Assembly (NCBI GenBank): GCA_002449665.1
Contig: DJXH01000043.1
Span: 832 to 58,854 of the forward strand
Reading direction: 5' to 3'
Source: Bacteroidales bacterium UBA7009
GTDB lineage: Bacteria; Bacteroidota; Bacteroidia; Bacteroidales; Paludibacteraceae
DNA length: 58,023 bases
Part shown: positions 18,161-27,722 of the stretch, piece after piece
How positions within the stretch are numbered: position 1 is the stretch's first letter
How the letters are laid out: every line of letters starts with the position of its first letter
Program-made: the position numbers and the translations under genes
Notes under the pieces: generated by a model
What the model was told of the DNA's origin: nothing
The model's database searches: none
The model's input: only the letters and a program-made list of their open reading frames with translations

Positions 18161-18652
18161 CTAAAGGTTGTTTTTGATGCGATTTTGTGGCAGCGATTTA
18201 ACGGCCGTTTCTCCACCGCCACCACCGGAAGTGTATGTTACGGCAATCGCAGAAAGACGACGGTTACCAGATGTTCCTCCAATTGTAAACGTTACTGATG
18301 TTGCTGAACCACTCCATGTTCCGGAGGAATATGTATCCTTATCAGTAGTTATCGCATTCGTGCCATCACCAGAGCCAAAAGTAATCTCAATTTTCTCTAT
18401 GGTTTTTATACTACTTGAGATGGTCATTGTGTTACCTCCATAGCATCGAATAGCAGCCCCCGAGGTGTAATACTTCGGCGCATTACTGCTGTTAGTACCC
18501 TTATCAAACGCTATAGTAAAATAGGCTCCTGAAACAGAAGCAACTGCTTGCTGGTTCGAATACTCTTTTTCTGAGAATGTAATAGTTTCATCTGCCTCTG
18601 CCCACACATTACCCACGTTGAGGAGCAGGAGCATCAGCAGGGTGAGAAACAT
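18161..18652 (-). CDS. Truncated surface-protein gene A: signal peptide, N-terminal module and linker only
   Basis: Chosen start ATG 18652 gives 163 residues with a classic signal peptide (MFLTLLMLLLLNVGNVWAE). An in-frame ATG at 18763 would add 37 residues, but that DNA folds into two hairpins (GACATCG/CGATGTC, TTAATACC/GGTATTAA) and looks like leader. The beta-rich module ends SGNRRLSAIAVTYTS, then GGGGGETA, then the short tail VKSLPQNRIKNNL and stop. The linker DNA is identical over 31 nt to that of gene B in inverted orientation, while the tail DNA matches that of gene D. It therefore looks like the currently unfused N-terminus of an inversion switch, not a random truncation. Confidence 0.7.
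   Translation of the reverse strand: MFLTLLMLLLLNVGNVWAEADETITFSEKEYSNQQAVASVSGAYFTIAFDKGTNSSNAPKYYTSGAAIRCYGGNTMTISSSIKTIEKIEITFGSGDGTNAITTDKDTYSSGTWSGSATSVTFTIGGTSGNRRLSAIAVTYTSGGGGGETAVKSLPQNRIKNNL
18188..18201 (-). repeat. Shared 'stop tail' sequence after the linker, copy A
   Basis: Immediately after CGGCCG, the minus strand reads TTAAATCGCTGCCA (V-K-S-L-P). The same 14 nt follow CGGCCG in gene D (35985-35998), after which the two diverge and stop within 2-8 codons. Confidence 0.85.
18202..18232 (-). repeat. Inverted repeat / candidate recombination site in the linker of gene A
   Basis: 31 nt (minus strand ACTTCC...GAAACGGCCG) identical to 19996-20026 on the plus strand. It encodes the Gly-rich linker and ends in the palindrome CGGCCG (18202-18207). 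Reading frames across CGGCCG are the same in both genes. Confidence 0.85.
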
Positions 18653-19017
18653 ACGCGAAGCGTGTTTAATACCCGAGAGTGAGGTATTAACGCACTTCTG
18701 ACCTACAGTCAAAGCCGACATCGTTCCGATGTCACTTCGACACAAAGATAAAAAGTGTTTCATAATTAGTTGTTTATAAATGTTAAATTTGTTATTTGTT
18801 TTTTTGTAATCCTCAGCTCACCCAAGAGCCGAAAACCATATTATTGCGCCTTACGCGCAAAAGATCTTTGCCATATTGAAAAAGACTGAAAATGGCAAAA
18901 GTGTTTAATAATATGCCCGCATTAAACAAATTCAGCCGCTTTTTGTTTAGTCTACTTAACATAAATTATAAAAATTTGTTCAGTATATTTAACATTTTCT
19001 AACAAATCTCTTGCATA

Positions 19018-19070
19018 AACATTCTATATTGCGAGTTAGTGCCTCGCTTGGCACTCAAATATAAGCGAAA
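19018..19070 (+). repeat. 53-nt inverted repeat, left copy
   Basis: Matches the minus strand of 34590-34642 with two mismatches. It contains the hairpin AGTGCC-TCGCTT-GGCACT. Both copies lie a few hundred nt upstream of a giant gene (B or C) in the same relative orientation, hence inverted to each other about 15.5 kb apart. Confidence 0.9.
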
Positions 19071-19196
19071 GGACATTGACATATTGACATATACAACAAG
19101 CGGCAACCCGCTGCTTGTTGTGGATTACCGCCTGGAAAACAATAGTTTATAAATTCTAATTTGGCTACTGCGAAAAAGTTCGCAACGAAAATTTTC

Positions 19197-19229
19197 GCAA
19201 AGGTAAAGCATTTCTTTTATAACCGCAAA
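19197..19229 (-). promoter_or_regulatory. Strong promoter directed at gene A, inside the left invertible segment
   Basis: Minus strand: TTTG (19229-19226), 20-nt spacer, TACCTTTGC (19205-19197). Transcription would run leftward through the 53-nt repeat into gene A. Because it lies between the two linker repeats, inversion would redirect it toward the gene B body. Confidence 0.75.
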
Positions 19230-19416
19230 TTTTAGAGTCTTTTTGCGCGAAACAATGATTCACATAAAAACGGAATCAACGGTAATCCAATATGTCAAAG
19301 AACAATATATTTTCAAATGGGCAAAGCCCCAATATTATTGATTGTGCCATGGTCGGCACATAGAAATTGAGCATTATAATCAAACATATTTCAAACTAAC
19401 TAAAATGATTTTCTTT

Positions 19417-22400
19417 ATGAAGAAAAAAGTTTTCATTCAAGCTCGCTGGCTGCTATGCAGTCTGCTTGCCGTGTTCCTAACCACTAATGTGTGGGCAGAG
19501 ACTGCTGTTGAAACTATTGAAATGAAAGGTTTTGCAGGTTTAACTTCAAGTGGCTATCAAAACCAGACAAAAACGGGTGCTTCTAATGAGAACAGCATTG
19601 CAATGGTGGCTTATGCTTTCAATCCAAGCTCCGGACAGGTTCGTGGAAACAAAACAGCTGTTGCAGGTGCCTCTGTAACATCAGATGACAACGCAAAAAA
19701 CTGGTCATTATACAACTCTGATCCCATACCAGGTTCTATTACAGCTATTAAAGTAACTCAAACCGGTACAGGAAATAATAAATTTCAAAACAATCTCTAT
19801 GTCTCTCTCGGTACCGCAACGCAAGGAGCAGTTACTGCTATAACTGATGCTCAAAAGCAAGACGATGGAGGAACTGCAACAGAAATAAATTTCACAATTG
19901 ATGGAACAGAAGGTTATACATATTTCAAGTTGCTATCAACAGAAAAATTTGGTGCCGGTACATTGGCAAATGTTACCATCACCATTACTTACGAAACTTC
20001 CGGTGGTGGCGGTGGAGAAACGGCCGATTGTTTTGCGCCAGTATTTGAGCCTAATGGAGGTGCAGTAGCAAGTGGAACGGAAGTTACTATTACGACCGAG
20101 ACAGAAGGCGCAACTATATATTATACGATGGGTGCTGATCCTACTGACCCGACAAGCAGTTCTGATGAATATACAGATCCTATTGAGATTACAGCAAACA
20201 CAACTATTAAGGCGATTGCTATTAAAAACGGTTTGAATGACAGTGAGGTATCGTCTGCGACCTTTACCGTTGCTGCCGCTTTGCCGGATGATGAATTTGC
20301 ATGGAGTGCTTCTTCTTATGAGGCTACGCTTGGCGGCGAGAATTCTTTCCCGACGCTCACGAATACTCATAATTTGAGTGTAACGTATCAAAGTACGACA
20401 GAAGCTACTGCAACTGTAAATGCCAGTGGCGAAGTTACTCCGGTTAAGGTGGGTACAACAACTATCAAGGCTATCTTTGCAGGTAATGATGACTATGCAG
20501 CGAAGACGGTTACATATGAATTAACGGTAGCCAAAGCAGCTGATAGTAATACCAGCAAGACACTTGACTTGTCAACAGATGAGACGGATACGAAAACGGA
20601 TAGTAAATTAGAGTGGGAAGGTACTTATGTAACAGTAACAGCAGATAAGGCAAATGCCTCTACAGCTACGAACAACTATTGTCCGCCATCTAATACTTCT
20701 ACTCGTTTCTACAAGAATTCTACTTTGACTTTCACACCGGTAGAAGGATATAAGATCAAGTCGATAGTATTTACTGCAACCACGGTTGCCTATGCTACTG
20801 CCCTTCAGGGTAGCACTTGGACAAATGCTACAGCATCAGTTCCGACAACAGGAACAGACGCAGAAAAGATGGTTGTAACGGTGACTGCTTCCGGTGCTGG
20901 TGCTGTTTCTGCTACTATAGGCGGAACTTGCGGATTTACACAGATAGTAATCAACTACGGAGTTGTTGCTCCGGAAGTGACGGTTGATCCGGAAGATTTG
21001 AGTTTCACGGCAAAGCAGAATATTGCTGTAGATGGCAAGACGTTTACGCTGACGGGTGCAAACTTGACAAGCGGTTTGACTCTGGCGGCTTCGGAAGGCT
21101 TTACGGTTAGCCCGACTTCTCTGACAGCTGAGGCTGCAATGGCTGATGGCGGTGCAGAAGTAACGGTTACTCCGGCTACTCCGACTGCAACGACTACTCC
21201 GGTAGAGGGTACGGTTACCATCAGCGGTGGCGGTTTGACGGACAATGTAGTTGTTAACTTGTCGATGGCAGTTACTCCGACTTATCTGGTGGCAATCGCA
21301 GTAAACGATAATACAATGGGTACTGCTACTATCAACGGCGGTACTGCTTCTATCTATGTAACGGAGGATGATGAGATTGCTCTTGTAGCTACTCCTGAAT
21401 CGGGACACGAGTTCGTTAACTGGACGGTTTCGGATAACGATATCGTTTTGGATGATGAGAATGCTGCTTCTACAACCGCTATGGCTGGTGCAGCCGGTAC
21501 GATCACCGCAAACTTCCAAGCACAGGCTTGTACAGGTCTTGCAGCTCCGGTTCTGGATGATGTAACAACTACTTACCAGAGCGCAACGATTGCATGGAAT
21601 GCAGTCGATAATGCTGAAGGTTATGTTCTGAACCTCAAGAAACACGAAGGCAATGTGGCTGTCGTAACGGATGAGCTTATTGTAGCTCCGACCGTTTCGT
21701 TTGAGAAGACAGGTCTGGCAGCCAATACGCAATACGACTATACGGTAATGGCAGTTGGTGATGGCACTTCATTCTGCGATGAGAGTAACCCGCTGTTGGA
21801 AGGCTACTTCACGACGAATGATTATCCTTCGGTAGCTGTGACATACAGCGAGAATAATAACAGCGTAAGCGGCGGATCTAAGAAGATTATGACTCCGTTT
21901 GCTTTGCCGGATGAGGTAACCAATGAAATCAGCGGCAAGACGTTCGTTGGTTGGACTACCAAGTCAGACTTTGAAGATGGTGATGAGAGCGACGAAGAGA
22001 CTTACTTTGCTAAGGGTGCAAACTTCACTATCCAGAGCAATGCCGCAGTAACACTGTATGCAGTTTATGCAACGGCAGCAGGTGGCGCAGCTTCATATGT
22101 AAAATTAACATCTGATGCATTTGATGCAAATGCCCAATATGTTATCGGCGCTCTTAAAAGTTCAGAAACGCACTATTTCTACACTTATAGTGCTACGAAT
22201 GCCAATACATGGGGAAAGATGACGGGAGATTTGGAAAATAACACTCCTATTGTATTCACTCTTTCGGGAACAGCTAATGCGTTGAAAATTAAAAACAGTT
22301 CCAATCATTATGTGAAAGCAGTAAGCGGCAACTTCCAGATGTCAACATCTGAGTTCTCACTTAAACTAAACAGTGATGGAACTATTCATGCAGATTTAAG

Positions 22401-25400
22401 CGGAACAGACGTTAACCTTCGCTACAATAATAGTGGAGATTACGGATTACGTTTCTATACAAATACCACGGGTAGTTCGGCATATTTGTATAAAGTAGAA
22501 CAAAATGTTTCTTATTCTGACTATGTAATTAATGGTTCGGCTGCTCTGCCGGTACTTGATGCTCCGACATTCAGTTTGGAAGCTGGCTCGTATTACGAGG
22601 GCAAGAGCGTTACGTTGAGCGCAACGAATGAAGCTGCTATCTATTATACTTTGGATGGCACAGACCCGACTAACGAAAGTACTCTGTATGAGGAGGCTAT
22701 CGCTTTGAGTACCCGTGATGAATATACGATTAAGGCTATCGCTGTTAAGGCAGGCTTTGAGACCTCTGAGGTCGCAACACGTGAATACAACATCGTTCTT
22801 CCTTACGACTTTGCAGACTTTGCTGCTCTGGAGAAAGTGAACAACAAGGAATACGCTGTTCGTGGTATCATAAGCCAAATAGATGAGTTGTATAATAATT
22901 CTAAGTTGATCTATCACATCTCTGGCAATGGTTCGACCGAAGGTCAGATCAAGTGCTTCAGAGGTTTAGGTTTAAACAAAGCAACCTTCACCTCGGCGGA
23001 TGATGTTAACCTTGGTGACAATGTAACGGTTGTGGGTACTTGGAGTACACAGTATAGCAACCTCAATCAGGATAACTGGATGCTCGAATACACCGCACGT
23101 GTACACGATTCTTATGAAATAGAAGGTGGCTTGACTACCACTACATTCCAAGTAGGCGAGGCATTCGATGATGCGATCTTGGGTAACTTGAGCGTTAAAG
23201 AGGTATTCACCAATGGTTATGAAGAGACCGTTGCTGGTGCAACATTCAACTGCGGTGACAAGACCGAGTGGCTTGAGAACGAGACTTCGCTGACGGTTTA
23301 CGCTAAGTTAGGTGACGATGATCTTACCTCAAAGAACTTCGGCGTAACAGTAAGTAGCGCTACATTGGTAAGCTTCGTACTGAAAGAGGGTTACAAGACC
23401 GAGTACTACGTTGGTGACGAGTTCGTTAAACCGACGGTTATTGCAACTCTTTCGGATAACACTCATCCGGAGGCTGAGGCTACTGCATGTACGGGTTATG
23501 ATATGAGCGCAGCCGGTAATTATACGGTAAATGTAGCCTTTACCTATGGCGACATTACCATCGACGAAGGTGTAACTTACCAGATCACCGTTAAGAAAGT
23601 CTTCGACAACGAGGATGCTCCTCACACGGTGGCAAAGGCAATTGAGTTGATCGAGGCAAGTGCATATCAGGCAAAACAATCGTCTACAGACTATATGTGG
23701 GTAAGCGGTAAAGTTAGCGGATTCAATGGTACCTCTAATAAAAACTACTATATTTCCGATGACGGTACTGCGACTGGTCAGTTGTATGTATATAATGGTA
23801 GTTACTTCAATGGCGTAGCATTTACAGATGCCAACAAACTACATGTAGGTGACGAGGTTATCTTGAAAGCTACGATTCTGAATTACAATGGTAGCACGGC
23901 TGAATTGACCAATTCACAAGTAGTTTCTCAATTCCGTGTACCGGAGTTTGCATTCGCAGACATCGTGGAAGGCGACGAGTTTGAAGCCAACATCTCCGAA
24001 GATTTGGCAGTTGTTCCGACAGCAAACAGCGGTGATGCTGAGTTTACGCTGACAAGCGGTAATACAGATGTAGTGACGATTGTAGATGGCAAACTCCACG
24101 CTGTAGCAGAGGGTAACGCAGTGATTACGGCTACCCGTGCAGCAACGGCCAATGACGGTGCGCTGAACTACAAAGCGGATTCAAAGACGTTCAATGTACA
24201 CGTGATAGCAGAGCGTACACGTTACACGGTAACATTTGACGCTGACGGCGGTGAGGGTACAGCTCCGGTTATTGCTAACCAGTTGGCAGGTGCTCCGGTT
24301 GAGTTGCCTGAGAATACGTTCAGCAAAGAGAGCAGCGCATTCGCAGGATGGGTTGTCAATGACGGTGCAGTAGAAATTACCGATGGACACTTCACAATGC
24401 CCGAAAGCAATGTAACTATCAAGGCTAAGTGGAATGTGGTTGCTACTTGCGCTATCTCGTTTATGGTTAATGGTGCAGAGGTAGCAACGGCTAACGCTCC
24501 GCAGACGGCTGAATATACTCTTACGCAGACCGGCGCAGCAGTAGCAGGATTTACCTTCCTCGGCTGGTCTGAGACCGAGTATGCAGACGAGGTTGAGAAC
24601 GCTCCGGCAATGATTACTACCTACACTCCGGAAGCCGGTGAGGCAACGAAAGTGCTGTATGGTATCTACAGCCGTTTAGACAATTCCGCTGCTAACTACG
24701 GCAAGTATGAGAAAGCAACGGCTGTTGCCGAAGGCGATTATCTGATTGTTTGCGAGAATCAGAATGTTGCTATGGATGGCTCGTTGAGTACATTAGACGC
24801 TGCAGGAAACAACAAGGCCGTTACTATTAGCGATGGCGTTCTAACTCTTGAGAATGCTGATAACTATGTATTCACTATTGCGGCTATAACTGGCGGTTAT
24901 AGTATTAAGTCGAAGAGCGGATACTATGTAGGTGGTAAAGGTAGTGAGTCTAACGGAATGAATAGTAGCACTTCTACCGAATACACGAATACAATTTCAA
25001 TTTCCAATGGTGATGCTGAAATTATCGGTAATGGTGCGTATATGCGTTGCAACCCGAATAGCAACAACCAATGGTTCCGTTACTTCAAAGCAAGCACTTA
25101 CACCGGTCAGAAAGCAATTCAACTCTACAAGAAGAACTTAGGTACTACCTATTACACCTCTTCGCCGGTAGAGAAAGTGACGATCACGTTCAACGCTAAT
25201 GGTGGTAACGGTGGTTGCACGAAGGCTATCATCAACAAGGGTGCTGAGTTCACCATCTGCGAGAATGTTCCGACGAAGTCGCACAGCGAGTTTGCAGGAT
25301 GGAAACTGAATGAGACTACCACAATTTACCAAGCAAATCAAAATATTGGTGAGGTAGAAGAAGACATTACGCTGACCGCTCAATGGAATGACGCTGCAAC

Positions 25401-27414
25401 GTACGATGTGACCTATAACGTGAACGGTAGTAGTGATGCTGCTCCGACGCAAGAGGCTCAATATGCTGGTGACCAGTTCGAAGTTGGTGCAGCTGTAACT
25501 AAAGAGGGCTTCACCTTCCAAGGCTGGAAGTACGGCAGCAAGCTGTATAAGGCAGGTGCTTCGTTCACAATGCCGGCAGAGGCAGTGACCTTCGTAGCTC
25601 AATGGAGAAAGGCAAGCGTACCTGTTGACAAGATGTCGATGGTAACCAGCGCAAGCGCACTTTCTAACGGAATGCAAATTGCTCTGGGCTGCAGCTATGG
25701 AGAGAACTCCTTCGCAATGGCAGGTGACTTCACCGGTTCTAACAAGTACATGACATCTGTTACTGATGGTGTAAGCTTGAGCGATGGTGTAGCTACGTAC
25801 ACGGATGCTGTAGTAGTGATGACCCTTGAGCAAGTTGAGAACGGCTGGAAGATCACGAAGGATGGTACGAACTATCTGAATGAGACTTCTGTTAAGAACT
25901 TAGCTTGGACCACGAAAGAGAATGCAACTATATGGTCGATTAGTTTCAGCGGAAACAATGTGAAGATTTCTAGTGCTAATGGTACTATGAAGTTCAACGC
26001 TCAAGATCCTCGCTTCACGACCTATGCAAGTGGTCAAAAGGATATCCAACTGTTCGGTAAGGCAGTAGTGGTAACTGAAGATGCAAGCATCTCCGACCTC
26101 GGTTATGTAGATAGCGAAGTGATTGTTGTTGAAGAGGGTATGACTCTTACCGTTGATGAAGAAGCTAATCTTGCTACCGTAATCGTGAAGAACGGTTCAA
26201 CAGTAGATATGAGTGCTCAACTGAATGCTAACAACCTTATCATAGAGACTAAGGAAGGTCAGTCGGCACAGATAACAAATGTCAACAACCTCAACGCAAG
26301 CGGCGATATCTATATGGACATCACCCTTTGCGACGGCAATGTAGATGCCGACTACTGGTACTGCATCTCTGCTCCGTTCAATATTGATGCTGCTAACGGC
26401 TTCTATCTTGCTGATGGTACCAAACTGACGCTTGGTGTGGACTATATCCTCCGCACTTATGACGGTCAGCAGCGCGCTAACACCGGCAAGGGCTGGAGCA
26501 AGGGCGTAGGCAGCACCCTCAAAGCAGGTCGCGCATACCTCATCGGCTTCAACAACGAGATACAGATGCCTAACGTGCTGCGCGTAAAAGCCGCAAACAA
26601 GGCTATCGCACACAAGACCTCGCTCACTCTCGAAAGTTTTGTAGCAGCCGAGACTGCCGACCAAAACTGGAACGCCGTGGCTAACCCCAACTTCAGTTAT
26701 GTCTCTATCAACCAAGATGCGCACGTCTTTGACAACAACTCGCACGTATTCAACGTGTTCGCATGCAACGCATACACCTTTGTAGTAGGTACGCCGATGT
26801 TCATACAAGCAGCCGGCACTCTCAACCTCGGCAACGAAGACCACAGTCAATATCGCGCTCCTCAGCAAGAGACTGAGAGTTATGAGGCTTGTGTACGTAT
26901 CAGCAAGGCAGATGCCACACGCTTTGACAACCAACTCTATGTACGTGCTGCAGAAGATGCTACTACCGGCTTCGAGTACGGCAAAGACCTGCTCACTATG
27001 AACGACCTGACCTCTGACAAGGCTGCCCTTATCTGGACGGAGAACTACGGCAAACGTCTTGCTATACAAGACGCTCCGCTCGCCGACCAAATAGACTATG
27101 TTCTCGGCATCTCCGCTCCAGCAAACGGCACCTATACCATCGAACAGACTACCAATGACGATGTTACCGTTTACCTCACATACGAAGGTCAGATAATATG
27201 GAATCTCTCGCAGTCGGCTTACGAGGCAGACCTCACGATGGGTGTAAACAGCGGCTACGGACTGCGCCTCGTTATCGGTCGCCACAATGTTGTTACAGGC
27301 CTGGATGCACTCAATGTTGGCAGCGACAAGGCTGAAAAAGTGATTATGAACGACCAACTCTATATCCTGCGCCAAGGCAAGGCTTACGATGTTGCCGGTC
27401 GTGAAGTGAAATGA
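19417..27414 (+). CDS. Giant modular surface protein B (complete)
   Basis: 2665 residues from ATG 19417 (MKKKVFIQARWLLCSLLAVF, a signal peptide ending NVWAE); the upstream in-frame ATG precedes the signal sequence and is unlikely. N-terminal module ~26-193, linker GGGGGETA ~195-203, then a chitobiase-like CHB_HEX domain (~205-290: TIYYTMGADPTDP), a Big-type Ig domain, repeated beta modules, an InlB-like segment, a fibronectin III-like segment (~705-800), a second CHB_HEX (TIYYTL-type), two OB-like segments (ending YNGSYF...), Ig-like domains, and Listeria/Bacteroides repeats (VTFDADGGEGTAP, ITFNANGGNGG). It ends LYILRQGKAYDVAGREVK, a common Bacteroidales C-terminal tail. Role probably adhesion or polymer binding. 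Its N-terminus is exchangeable with gene A if the linker repeats recombine. Confidence 0.85.
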   Translation: MKKKVFIQARWLLCSLLAVFLTTNVWAETAVETIEMKGFAGLTSSGYQNQTKTGASNENSIAMVAYAFNPSSGQVRGNKTAVAGASVTSDDNAKNWSLYNSDPIPGSITAIKVTQTGTGNNKFQNNLYVSLGTATQGAVTAITDAQKQDDGGTATEINFTIDGTEGYTYFKLLSTEKFGAGTLANVTITITYETSGGGGGETADCFAPVFEPNGGAVASGTEVTITTETEGATIYYTMGADPTDPTSSSDEYTDPIEITANTTIKAIAIKNGLNDSEVSSATFTVAAALPDDEFAWSASSYEATLGGENSFPTLTNTHNLSVTYQSTTEATATVNASGEVTPVKVGTTTIKAIFAGNDDYAAKTVTYELTVAKAADSNTSKTLDLSTDETDTKTDSKLEWEGTYVTVTADKANASTATNNYCPPSNTSTRFYKNSTLTFTPVEGYKIKSIVFTATTVAYATALQGSTWTNATASVPTTGTDAEKMVVTVTASGAGAVSATIGGTCGFTQIVINYGVVAPEVTVDPEDLSFTAKQNIAVDGKTFTLTGANLTSGLTLAASEGFTVSPTSLTAEAAMADGGAEVTVTPATPTATTTPVEGTVTISGGGLTDNVVVNLSMAVTPTYLVAIAVNDNTMGTATINGGTASIYVTEDDEIALVATPESGHEFVNWTVSDNDIVLDDENAASTTAMAGAAGTITANFQAQACTGLAAPVLDDVTTTYQSATIAWNAVDNAEGYVLNLKKHEGNVAVVTDELIVAPTVSFEKTGLAANTQYDYTVMAVGDGTSFCDESNPLLEGYFTTNDYPSVAVTYSENNNSVSGGSKKIMTPFALPDEVTNEISGKTFVGWTTKSDFEDGDESDEETYFAKGANFTIQSNAAVTLYAVYATAAGGAASYVKLTSDAFDANAQYVIGALKSSETHYFYTYSATNANTWGKMTGDLENNTPIVFTLSGTANALKIKNSSNHYVKAVSGNFQMSTSEFSLKLNSDGTIHADLSGTDVNLRYNNSGDYGLRFYTNTTGSSAYLYKVEQNVSYSDYVINGSAALPVLDAPTFSLEAGSYYEGKSVTLSATNEAAIYYTLDGTDPTNESTLYEEAIALSTRDEYTIKAIAVKAGFETSEVATREYNIVLPYDFADFAALEKVNNKEYAVRGIISQIDELYNNSKLIYHISGNGSTEGQIKCFRGLGLNKATFTSADDVNLGDNVTVVGTWSTQYSNLNQDNWMLEYTARVHDSYEIEGGLTTTTFQVGEAFDDAILGNLSVKEVFTNGYEETVAGATFNCGDKTEWLENETSLTVYAKLGDDDLTSKNFGVTVSSATLVSFVLKEGYKTEYYVGDEFVKPTVIATLSDNTHPEAEATACTGYDMSAAGNYTVNVAFTYGDITIDEGVTYQITVKKVFDNEDAPHTVAKAIELIEASAYQAKQSSTDYMWVSGKVSGFNGTSNKNYYISDDGTATGQLYVYNGSYFNGVAFTDANKLHVGDEVILKATILNYNGSTAELTNSQVVSQFRVPEFAFADIVEGDEFEANISEDLAVVPTANSGDAEFTLTSGNTDVVTIVDGKLHAVAEGNAVITATRAATANDGALNYKADSKTFNVHVIAERTRYTVTFDADGGEGTAPVIANQLAGAPVELPENTFSKESSAFAGWVVNDGAVEITDGHFTMPESNVTIKAKWNVVATCAISFMVNGAEVATANAPQTAEYTLTQTGAAVAGFTFLGWSETEYADEVENAPAMITTYTPEAGEATKVLYGIYSRLDNSAANYGKYEKATAVAEGDYLIVCENQNVAMDGSLSTLDAAGNNKAVTISDGVLTLENADNYVFTIAAITGGYSIKSKSGYYVGGKGSESNGMNSSTSTEYTNTISISNGDAEIIGNGAYMRCNPNSNNQWFRYFKASTYTGQKAIQLYKKNLGTTYYTSSPVEKVTITFNANGGNGGCTKAIINKGAEFTICENVPTKSHSEFAGWKLNETTTIYQANQNIGEVEEDITLTAQWNDAATYDVTYNVNGSSDAAPTQEAQYAGDQFEVGAAVTKEGFTFQGWKYGSKLYKAGASFTMPAEAVTFVAQWRKASVPVDKMSMVTSASALSNGMQIALGCSYGENSFAMAGDFTGSNKYMTSVTDGVSLSDGVATYTDAVVVMTLEQVENGWKITKDGTNYLNETSVKNLAWTTKENATIWSISFSGNNVKISSANGTMKFNAQDPRFTTYASGQKDIQLFGKAVVVTEDASISDLGYVDSEVIVVEEGMTLTVDEEANLATVIVKNGSTVDMSAQLNANNLIIETKEGQSAQITNVNNLNASGDIYMDITLCDGNVDADYWYCISAPFNIDAANGFYLADGTKLTLGVDYILRTYDGQQRANTGKGWSKGVGSTLKAGRAYLIGFNNEIQMPNVLRVKAANKAIAHKTSLTLESFVAAETADQNWNAVANPNFSYVSINQDAHVFDNNSHVFNVFACNAYTFVVGTPMFIQAAGTLNLGNEDHSQYRAPQQETESYEACVRISKADATRFDNQLYVRAAEDATTGFEYGKDLLTMNDLTSDKAALIWTENYGKRLAIQDAPLADQIDYVLGISAPANGTYTIEQTTNDDVTVYLTYEGQIIWNLSQSAYEADLTMGVNSGYGLRLVIGRHNVVTGLDALNVGSDKAEKVIMNDQLYILRQGKAYDVAGREVK
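19996..20026 (+). repeat. Inverted repeat / candidate recombination site in the linker of gene B
   Basis: 31 nt identical to the minus strand of 18202-18232. CGGCCG is at 20021-20026. The protein then continues DCFAPVFEPNGG, whereas A continues VKSLP. The two sites enclose 1813 bp (18208-20020). Confidence 0.85.
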
Positions 27415-27419
27415 GTACA

Positions 27420-27458
27420 GGCTTTCAGCGTGAGTCGCTGCGGCTCACGCTGAAAGCC
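27420..27458 (+). terminator. Hairpin terminator after gene B
   Basis: 15-bp perfect stem (GGCTTTCAGCGTGAG / CTCACGCTGAAAGCC) with a 9-nt loop, beginning 6 nt after the stop. No U-tract follows. Confidence 0.65.
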
Positions 27459-27488
27459 ATTATGTTACACTTATTGAATTAAATTATT

Positions 27489-27520
27489 TTTGTAAAGTCG
27501 GATAAACTTTGTACCTTTGC
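27489..27520 (+). promoter_or_regulatory. Promoter of the vapD-type module
   Basis: TTTG (27489-27492), 19-nt spacer, TACCTTTGC (27512-27520), 23 nt before ATG 27543. Confidence 0.8.
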
Positions 27521-27542
27521 AGCGGAATTAAATGTCATAATT

Positions 27543-27719
27543 ATGAAAGAAGGTCAATACGCATACGCCAATCCTGCTCTAACAGGGCTTTCAGAAGCAG
27601 TTAAGGGAGAGATACTTAAGATACGCGAGAACCCGTTTATAGGTCAAGAACTTGCAATACGTGATGCAAGCGGTCGTATATATTTTGGTTCTTCTAAGTA
27701 CTTTACCATAGCAAAATAG
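27543..27719 (+). CDS. Small protein upstream of vapD (probable antitoxin)
   Basis: 58 residues: MKEGQYAYANPALTGLSEAV... ending FGSSKYFTIAK. It stops 3 nt before the vapD start. Short antitoxins (VapX type) precede vapD in Haemophilus. I infer the same role here from position and size; I recognise no domain beyond that. Confidence 0.6.
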   Translation: MKEGQYAYANPALTGLSEAVKGEILKIRENPFIGQELAIRDASGRIYFGSSKYFTIAK

Positions 27720-27722
27720 TGT

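Larger units (their letters stand above)
18653..19416. other. Divergent intergenic/leader region between genes A and B
   Basis: About 760 nt, AT-rich, without a convincing gene. It holds hairpins in the gene A leader (around 18674-18731), a GATCTTTGCCATATTG element (~18870), the 53-nt repeat shared with 34590-34642, a hairpin CAACAAGC...GCTTGTTG (~19091-19117) followed by GGATTACCG, and a minus-strand promoter at 19197-19229. GGATTACCG recurs on the minus strand near 19287. No clear plus-strand promoter for gene B was found. Confidence 0.6.

Noticed and set aside
18090..18185. Tandem repeat CTAAAGGTTGTT downstream of gene A as a CRISPR or regulatory array
   Set aside because: Only about two imperfect units and no spacers. 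No CRISPR array or cas gene was seen in the window.
17944..18225. 93-codon minus frame at the end of gene A, and a similar plus frame at 35964-36170 at the end of gene D, both containing RPLNRCH
   Set aside because: The shared residues come from the shared tail DNA read in another frame. The rest differs and is low-complexity, so they are probably not genes.
26197..27375. 392-codon open frame on the minus strand
   Set aside because: Antisense to the C-terminal part of giant gene B, low-complexity and Val-rich, with no recognisable domain.
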